Shown here piece by piece: positions 57,801 through 64,000 of a DNA stretch of 64,000 nucleotides. The position numbers were made by a program, and so were the translations under genes. Location of the stretch: positions 62,001-126,000 of the forward strand of contig JAUJYZ010000540.1 in the NCBI GenBank assembly GCA_033675265.1, written 5' to 3'. The notes beneath the pieces were generated by a model. The model was not told where the DNA came from. It made no database searches and saw nothing but the letters and a program-made list of their open reading frames with translations. Within the stretch, counting starts at the first letter, position 1; the number at the start of each line of letters is the position of its first letter. The stretch is from Actinostola sp. cb2023. Taxonomy: Eukaryota > Cnidaria > Anthozoa > Actiniaria > Actinostolidae.

Positions 57801-58525
57801 AGACTGTTTGAATGTCTGAGTTCGCATAATACTGAGAACTGCAGTAAGGAGACTACTGTACATATATCATTGTTTTTTGTTATTATAATTCCTATTAGGA
57901 AAATGAACACATCAAGAATCAATACGTTCTACAGCTTTATAAGACCCTGAAGGTTCTTGGTACATTTAGTTTCCCAAATGAAAGGGATGTCATTTTGAGA
58001 CGAAACATGGCAAAAATGTTTCACCAAGTTGGAAAATATTGCATACGAAACAATATCGAAACAAAGGCTGATGGCATTGCGACAACCAATGAAAATGAGT
58101 CATCAAATTCAACTTCTATGCCGCCACCCATTCCACCACCACCCCCACCCCCTCCACCACTGGAACCATTTTGTAAGTCAAAACTTCAGCACCAGACCCC
58201 AAATAGGAAGACTCCACAGACACACAGGAATCCCATCACAGAGAACGTCAAACCCTCAAAAGAGTACCAAACACCTTTGAATCCACTGAAGTATGAGTTA
58301 ATGAGAAGTATCCAACAAGGGAGAACATTTGAGTTAAAGAGAACGCCATGCAAAAGATCTCCTGGGGGGACCCCCTTCAAAAGACAACGCCGGCTGTCAG
58401 AGAATGATACCTCTGATTTAATCACCATTGCCCTCAGAAGAAAGTTCAAAAATGTGAATAATTTTGCCAGCCCTAACGAAAATATATCTCCAAATATGAG
58501 ATCACCAAGTTTGGAGTTTCCTTGA
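54822..58525 (+). CDS. PRR11-like proline-rich protein, four coding exons
   Basis: Exons 54,822-54,891, 54,956-55,075, 55,212-55,291 and 57,899-58,525 join in phase (1, 1, 0) to a 298-residue protein. Every intron is GT-AG. Residues about 24-110 are charged and probably coiled coil. A poly-proline run spans 165-177. LMRSIQQGRTFELKR (224-238) resembles an actin-binding WH2 motif. RSPGGTPFKRQRR (243-255) and DLITIALRRKF (263-273) match, in order, the C-terminal RSPGGTP and ALRRKF of vertebrate PRR11 as I recall it; the MTFR family has a similar layout and is the main alternative. PRR11 acts in cell-cycle progression and actin regulation. Vertebrate PRR11 is about 360 residues. The start ATG is the only one near the CCAAT/CHR motifs and is in frame with exon 2. 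Third intron: 2.6 kb with a transposon. Confidence 0.75.
54956..55075 (+). CDS. PRR11-like gene, coding exon 2
   Basis: Acceptor GGCTCAG, donor CAAG|GTTTGT. 120 bases encode a charged helix (WKTRLEKSNEYSEAMNILED and on). Confidence 0.75.
55212..55291 (+). CDS. PRR11-like gene, coding exon 3
   Basis: Acceptor TTCAAAAG, donor GAG|GTAAAC. It encodes EQEWIALVIHKDKHLRLKIE and flanking residues. Confidence 0.75.
55378..57056. mobile_element. Intronic inverted-repeat transposon studded with a 16-mer
   Basis: Ends GGGTCATTCCACAGTA (about 55,380) and TACTGTGGAATGACCC (to about 57,054) are perfect inverses. Inside, TGTTGCGGAGACTACA or its 14-base core occurs nine times: plus orientation at 55,402, 55,571, 55,769, 55,784, 56,143 and 56,693; minus at 56,505, 56,525 and 56,858. 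A degenerate tenth lies at about 56,129. No long frame; non-autonomous. It fills most of intron 3 of the PRR11-like gene. Subterminal repeats of this kind often bind transposase. Confidence 0.75.
57556..57847. repeat. Foldback just upstream of PRR11-like terminal exon
   Basis: Arms of about 78 bp (CAGTATTATGCGAACTCAGA ... TTGGTTTTTCGCTGCC and inverse) around a 135-bp loop, ending about 50 bases before the splice acceptor. Confidence 0.8.
57899..58525 (+). CDS. PRR11-like gene, terminal coding exon
   Basis: The acceptor is ATTCCTATTAG. 208 codons hold the poly-proline run, the WH2-like segment and the RSPGGTP and ALRRKF motifs. Stop at 58,523-58,525, 224 bases from the stop of the convergent minus-strand gene. 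Confidence 0.85.
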   Translation, partial: ENEHIKNQYVLQLYKTLKVLGTFSFPNERDVILRRNMAKMFHQVGKYCIRNNIETKADGIATTNENESSNSTSMPPPIPPPPPPPPPLEPFCKSKLQHQTPNRKTPQTHRNPITENVKPSKEYQTPLNPLKYELMRSIQQGRTFELKRTPCKRSPGGTPFKRQRRLSENDTSDLITIALRRKFKNVNNFASPNENISPNMRSPSLEFP

Positions 58526-58749
58526 ACGGTTGTTAGGGCTAAATAATGGGCACAATAGATATGAATTTAGTTCACAGCCTTATCAAAATTGTAGCTGGGC
58601 AATGACTTGGAAATGACATGTTTGAATAATCAACAAATACATGTAACAACAGTATTATTTGATTTCACAAATACAATGGTAACAAAAATGTAACATGGTA
58701 TACAATGTAGATAAATGTTAAAATTATTATAATATTTACAGTTATTTCT

Positions 58750-58831
58750 TTACTTTTGGGCTTCTTTGTTGGAATTCAACTCCTTTTCCATGTTTTCAAT
58801 CATGCAGTCTGTGACCTGAAGCTGCTGTTTC
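58750..58831 (-). CDS. Unrecognised gene, last exon
   Basis: 82 bases from acceptor to TAA, encoding a helical tail that ends KEAQK. Confidence 0.6.
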
Positions 58832-61800
58832 CTAAACATGCAAATCAAAAGGAACCTAATGTAGGTTTTACTGCAAACTCCAAACCAATACTACAATATT
58901 TTTATTGTAGCCTGCGAAGGACAGCTGATTTTGACGCTCGTGCCACATCAAAGGAGCGGCTGCCTTTCGCAGGCTGAACCTGCAATACATGTACATTGTA
59001 CATAAATGAAGGTTGATACTCTAAACCCACTCAGTGTCTTTGGTATATATATTTTTTCACTTTAAAATTAAGTGATCAGGTAAAACAGTACAAGTACTGC
59101 TTGCAATATAATTCCGTGAAATCTGTACATTTGTACTACAGTGTGTTGCCCTAAATACCGGCCGTACCCTAATCCGGCCATTTTAACTTTAAAGCGCTGT
59201 GATTTCTCGTATTTTTCAAAAAATGGCAAACAAGATAATCGTATGAATTATTGATGAGCTTAGGTTTATTAAATGCTGTTGTAGGATTCCTGACCGCTTT
59301 TTAGGCAGGAATTCAAATGTGTTTTGAAAGTAGGTAAAACAATCGCTTCAGTAATTTTCATGTTTTCCTGCATCTTAAGTCATGCGGGCAAAGTCTTTAA
59401 ACATTTCCTCGTAAGTTATGGAGCGTAAACAGATTATATTTGGCAGAAATACGACGCTAATCAGTAGCTTTGGACACAAAGAAAAACAATCATGAACGGC
59501 TTAAATAAACGGAAGTTCAGGTCAGGTGAAATTACGTGCATATTTTGGCAGGTATGCCTAAATCCGGCCACAAATCACATACAAAACAGAACGGGAAAAG
59601 TGGCCGGATTACCTGAAACCATAGTTATTAACTATGCTGAAACAGAAGCCCGAGTTTTCCGGAATACTAACTTTCCGATCGGAAATACACATACAACTTG
59701 ATTTTCAAAGCAGAATTTCCAGTTTTTCCGGGTAAATGGTAAGCACCCCAGATGTCATTGCGGGTGCGGTTCCCAATGAAGTAGAGGAGGGTCTTTTTCG
59801 GTCTATTTAAAATTTATCTTTACAATCTTTTCATGTAGAATGACTTAAAAAGTCCTTTATTATAGCAATGCGGGAAAATATTAGTTAAAACGATGGAAGA
59901 TAATGTAAAACTTACCGAGCAATTCCTGCTTATTTATGGCCGGAATTTAGGGCAACCTGGCCGAACTTAGGGCATCTACCTGGATCAATATTTTTGAATA
60001 TAACAAGCTCAATGTTGAAGTGAAACAAATGTTAATTTGTGACAAGGTAGGTGAAAGAGAAATCTAGCCTTTGACTGATTTTTAGACCGCTACTATTTTC
60101 CTAAGGAAAGATACAGCGATTAATGCAAAAAGCGGCCGGATTTAGGGCAACACACTGTAACTATTTTTAATGTAAATGTTTTTGTTATCAATTAAATAAA
60201 TATAGCACAACTTGATAAAATGTGAATTCAAGCATACTGCATCACCTTCATTTGTTTCTATTATGCTAGTATTTGTTCTGTAATTATTGTAATCAGTAGT
60301 TATTGTATCTAGTGGGCCAAATTGGAAACCAGTATTGCTGTATTTGGAAACCCACTTAAAATAAATATTATTATTATTATTATGATAACATTCTAAGGTG
60401 CATTTCTCATTTCTTTTTACTGTATCACCTTCATTTGTTTCTATTGTGCTATGATAACATTCTAATTTTAAGGACGTGCATTTCTCATTTCTTTTTACTG
60501 TATATCACCTTCATTTGTTTCTATTGTGCTATGATAACATTCTAAGGTGCATTTCTCATTTCTTTTTACTGTATCACCTTCATTTGTTTCTATTGTGCTA
60601 TGATAACATTCTAAGGTGCATTTCTCATTTCTTTTTACTGTATCACCTTCATTTGTTTCTATTGTGCTATGATAACATTTCTAAGGTGCATTTCTCATTT
60701 CTTTTTACTGTATCACCTTCATTTGTTTCTATTGTGCTATGATAACATTCTAAGGTGCATTTCTCATTTCTTTTTACTGTATCACCTGCATTTGTTTCTA
60801 TTGTGCTATGATAACATTCTAAGGTGCATTTCTCATTTCTTTTTACTGTATCACCTTCATTTGTTTCTATTGTGCTATGATAACATTCTAAGGTGCATTT
60901 CTCATTTCTTTTTACTGTATCACCTGCATTTGTTTCTATTGTGTTATGATAACATTCTAAGGTGCATTTCTCACTTCTTTTTACTGTATCACCTGCATTT
61001 GTTTCTATTGTGCTATGATAACATTCTAAGGTGTATTTCTCATCTTGCAATAAAGATAATAATATCTTATGTAGTACATACATGTAGCTGTGTGGTAGCA
61101 CTATTTTGTACAATATAAAACAATGAGGGTTTATCATGTAATTTCAAAACTCATAGAACAAATAAAATGATTATCATAGCTGGAAAGAGCTCGTTGAAAT
61201 TAGTAAAAATGTGAAGTTTGGAAGAGATCGCTTCACAAATTGCGAAGATATGATTTTTCAAAAATCGAAACTTTGTATGAAAACCTTTGTTGGAGGCAAG
61301 AGTTGCCTCCAAGCATAAATTTCCAAAGGTTTTCATATAAAATTTCGATTTTTGAAAATTCATATCAATTTGTGAAGCAATCTTTTCCAAACTTCACATT
61401 TTTACTAATTTCAACGAGCTCTTTCCAGCTATGATATCATTTTTTGTCCTATGAGTTTTGAAATTACATGATAAACCCTCATTTCTCCAACAAGACTTTT
61501 GTTTTATTTCATGCCTTGGGAGGTCATGTAGCATGCAAACATCAGGTAATAAGGTCAAATCATCTACAATGAAGTAGGGTGGATTATTAGTATTTCATGC
61601 CTTGGGAGGTCATGTAACATGCAAACATCAGGTAATAAGGTCAAATCATCTACAATGAAGTAGGGTGGATTATTAGTATTTCATGCCTTGGGAGGTCATG
61701 TAACATGCAAACATCAGGTAATAAGGTCAAATCATCTACAATGAAGTAGGGTGGATTATTAGTATTTTTTAAATCTTACCAGAGTTTCCTTTTCTCTTCC

Positions 61801-61881
61801 TTCTTCTCTTGTTGTTTTAGTCTGTACTCCTCAGGGATTAAAAACATATTTCCAGCTTGTGCTAGTAATCCAATTGGTGTA
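58750..61881 (-). CDS. Unrecognised gene, C-terminal two exons, convergent with PRR11-like gene
   Basis: Two minus-strand exons fit a single frame: 61,780-61,881 (acceptor ATATTACAG, donor CTCTG|GTAAGA) and 58,750-58,831 (acceptor GCATGTTTAG, stop TAA). The upstream exon is open in only one frame. It starts with one leftover base and ends with two, which join with the G of the last exon to make a Trp codon. The product ends in a K/E-rich, probably coiled-coil tail: GLLAQAGNMFLIPEEYRLKQ, QEKKEEKRKLW, then QQLQVTDCMIENMEKELNSN and KEAQK. I do not recognise the family. Earlier exons would lie beyond the T-rich region. The 2.9-kb intron contains a transposon and two tandem arrays. Confidence 0.6.
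58908..58976. repeat. Short TAGCCTGCGAAGG inverted-repeat element
   Basis: Ends TAGCCTGCGAAGG and CCTTTCGCAGGCT are inverted across 69 bp. It is related by its ends to the element at 15,546-15,681. Confidence 0.6.
59139..60157. mobile_element. Pogo/Tc1-like non-autonomous transposon
   Basis: Ends CAGTGTGTTGCCCTAAATAC and, inverted, ATTTAGGGCAACACACTG, with TA flanking both sides (59,137-59,138 and 60,158-60,159). Internal CCGGCCA / TGGCCGGA motifs recur and may be subterminal binding sites. The CAGTG start and TA site suit the pogo group. No transposase. Confidence 0.75.
60238..61040. repeat. 69-bp minisatellite, about 9.5 units, with a tail insertion
   Basis: The unit contains GATAACATTCTAAGGTGCAT, TTCTCATTTCTTTTTACTGT and ATCACCTTCATTTGTTTCTA. 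The first partial unit (60,238-60,275) is separated by about 110 bp ending AATATTATTATTATTATTAT, which looks like a LINE-type 3' tail inserted into the array. The unit is 23 codons long, so both strands stay open. Confidence 0.95.
61123..61482. repeat. 360-bp foldback
   Basis: Arms run from ATGAGGGTTTATCATGTAAT to its inverse ending ATAAACCCTCAT, with mismatches, and close around GGAGGCAAGAGTTGCCTCC. Short frames on both strands are by-products. Confidence 0.85.
61508..61765. repeat. 86-bp tandem repeat, three units
   Basis: Units begin ATTTCATGCCTTGGGAGGTC. The three copies differ by a single base (GTAGCATG versus GTAACATG). Confidence 0.95.
61780..61881 (-). CDS. Unrecognised gene, penultimate exon
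   Basis: 102 bases between consensus splice sites, open only in the phase that joins to the last exon. Confidence 0.6.
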
Positions 61882-61964
61882 CTGTAATATAAGATAATTT
61901 ATTTACCGTCAATTACACGGGGAGTGGTTGCCCATTCTCCCGAGCCAGAGGCTCACGGAAAGCA

Positions 61965-62461
61965 CATGTTTTTTTTTTTTTTTTGTTTTTTTTTTTTTGG
62001 GTTTTAGTTTTTTTTTTAATTAACCATATGCCTTTTTTTTTAAATGTTTTTTTTTTTTTTTTTTTTTTTCTAATTTTTTTTTACATTCCTTTTTGGTTTT
62101 TTTTTTTTTTTTTTGTTTTCCTTTAAATCTGTTTTTTTTTGTTTGGTTTGTTTTTTCTTATTTGTTTAGGTGAACAAATTTAAATATTTTTTTTTAAACC
62201 AGTGGTTTTAAAAATTTTAATTTGCGACATTTTATTTGCCCGTTTATATTTTTTTTTAATTTTTTTTTTAAGAAACTTTTTTTGATTTTTCCCACAAATT
62301 TCTTTTTTTTTTTTTTATCCACTTTTTTTTTTTTTTTTTTTCGTACACTATCATTGTAAAACCCAAAAATTAGGATTTTTTTTTTTTTTTTTTAGAAACT
62401 TTTTTTGGGTTGTTTTTTTTTTTTTTTTTCAATAACTGGCTTGGAAAATTTTTTTTGCTTT

Positions 62462-62505
<44 letters not shown>

Positions 62506-64000
62506 AAGTTTTTTTTTTTTTTTTTTTTTCGACCCTAATTTTTTTTTTTTTTTGGAAACTTTTTTTTTTTTTTTTTTTTTGGCTAGTGTCCCACATTTTT
62601 TAAAATTTTCACTTTTTTTTTTTTTTTTTTTTTCAAAAGTTTTTTTTTTTTTTTTTGGTTTTTTTTTTTTTAAAATTTTTAAACCCTTAAGACTTTTTTT
62701 TTAATTGGTCGGACATACCTTAATTTTTTTCATGTTTTAACTTTTTTTTTAAACTATTTAAAAACACACAAAGGGAACCACAACAAATACTAAAATTTTT
62801 TCGATTTTACATTAATTTTTTGTTTAAACAAAGAAATTAAAATTTTTTGTTTTTTAAATTTTTTTTATGTTTTTTTTTTTTCGGGCCTGATCACCTCTGG
62901 TTTAAACAATTTTTTTTTTTTATTTTTGTTTTTCCAGATAAATATTCAAGAATTTCCCCAAATTTTTTTTTCCAATTTCATACATTTTTTTTGAAACGTG
63001 TTTGTTGAAAATTTGTTTTATGGGCCCATTTTTTTTTGAAAAATAAAGAATTTTAAATTGAATTTATTTTAATTTTAAATTGCAATTGGTTTTTTTTTTT
63101 TTAATTTTTTAAAATTGTTTTTTTGATTCCAACCGAAAAAAAAAAATAACAAAAACCATATGTTTTTTAAAAACATTTTTTTTCCTTTTTTTTACGAACC
63201 AGCATTTTTTAATTAAATTTTTTTTTTGTTTGTTTTTTTGAAAACCCTATTTTTTTTTTGCAATGAAAAATTTTTTTTCAGGAAAAGCAACAATAGATTT
63301 TTTGAACATTTCATTTTTTTCCTTTACAATTTCCTTGTTTTTTTTTTTTAGCAAACTTGTTTTTTAAAAAGAAATTTTTTTTTTTTTTTTTTCTGTAAAT
63401 CCCCGATTCAAACTCCTGAAAATGGTGGCCTGCATTTAAAAAATCAAGTCACCCTTCCGCTTTTTTTTGTTTTACGAATTTTTTTTGTAATTTTTTTTTT
63501 TTTAAATTTTGTGGATTGTTTCCCAGAAAAGGATTTTTATCAATTTTAACAAATCACCCGTTTTTTTTACATTTTTTTTTTAAATTTTTTTTTTTTTTTT
63601 GGTTTTTTTTTTTTTTTTTGGGGTTTTTTTTTTTGGCCCGCCTTTTTTGGGAAAAAAATTTGTTTTTAAAATGTACAAAATTTAATTCTTGAAAATTTTT
63701 TTGATTTTTAACGTTTTTTTTTTTTTTTTTTTAATATTTTTTTACTCCCTTTTAACATTTAAATTCCAAAAATTTTTTTTTTTTTTTTTTTTAGTTTTTT
63801 TTTTTGTTTTTTTTTTTTTAGAACAAAAACAAATTTAATAATTTTTTTTTTTTACAATTAAGCCTTCCCCAATGAAGGCCAATTTTTTTATTTTTGAAAT
63901 TTTTTTATTTTTTTTTGGTTGAATTTTTTACCCCTTTTTTTTTTTTTTCCATTTTACAATACCCGTAAAATTTACAATTGAAAAAATAAACGAGGGCGAA
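61965..64000. repeat. Aberrant T-rich region
   Basis: About 2 kb in which nearly every T run is 8-30 bases long, while A, C and G runs are short or modest. No gene can be read. It looks like a homopolymer-inflated or collapsed low-quality sequence rather than a normal microsatellite. Confidence 0.8.

Noticed and set aside
60667..61137. 156-residue minus-strand repeat protein as a real gene
   Set aside because: It lies in a minisatellite within the intron of the convergent gene and has no splice or promoter support; kept only as a finding.
61151..61434. Open frames on both strands at 61.15-61.43 kb
   Set aside because: They mirror each other because the region is a foldback; no independent coding evidence.
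61965..64000. Telomere or centromere satellite
   Set aside because: No TTAGGG-type or other regular unit is present; the T runs are irregular.

Overview
This is a repeat-rich, AT-rich animal nuclear genome window. The evidence is GT-AG introns, a class C GPCR gene with a 7TM domain, a Helentron, non-LTR retrotransposons (LINEs), a Penelope-like retroelement and dozens of small inverted-repeat transposons. There is no sign of prokaryotic gene organisation. The mix of elements and an mGluR-like receptor suggest a marine invertebrate, plausibly an anthozoan cnidarian such as a coral. That assignment is inference and no marker gene fixes it.

Layout. 1-5900: a nearly complete Helentron (HUH Rep, PIF1-type helicase, C-terminal endonuclease) broken only by a short out-of-frame patch near 4.7 kb. 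5.9-14.5 kb: gene-poor, with palindromic MITEs and an element bounded by target-site duplications whose terminus is a 45-base C run. 14.5-16.5 kb: a decayed L1/Tx1-like LINE with three nested insertions. 16.7-18.3 kb and 21.1-21.9 kb: minisatellites. 22.4-28.1 kb: Penelope-like retroelement (RT plus GIY-YIG) on the minus strand, itself hit by two DNA elements. 28.7-31.2 kb: CR1/L2-like LINE on the minus strand with a hammerhead-ribozyme-like fold just after its ORF. 31.5-32.4 kb: AAT microsatellites.

34,857-38,570: the best-preserved cellular gene, an intronless 1237-aa metabotropic-glutamate-like receptor. It keeps most amino-acid-binding residues but has lost one arginine that contacts the glutamate side chain. 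38.6-44.9 kb: small transposons, a tRNA-derived SINE, and a 1.36-kb inverted-repeat element with a 0.7-kb foldback inside it. 44,952-47,314 and 49,250-54,616: two large minisatellites with 53-bp and 46-bp units. The second has an internal duplication of about 2.8 kb.

54,822-58,525: a four-exon plus-strand gene resembling PRR11 (coiled coil, poly-proline, RSPGGTP, ALRRKF), with CCAAT and CHR-like promoter motifs. Its third intron carries a 1.7-kb transposon studded with a 16-mer in both orientations. A convergent minus-strand gene is seen only as its last two exons (61,780-61,881 and 58,750-58,831), joined by a consistent splice phase. The last 2 kb is aberrantly T-rich and may be an assembly artefact.

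There is no operon or multi-gene system. The window is dominated by layered transposition and tandem-repeat expansion around three cellular genes. The most interesting items are the hammerhead-like motifs in retroelement tails, the G/C-tract-terminated elements, the 16-mer-studded intronic transposon and the altered receptor pocket.
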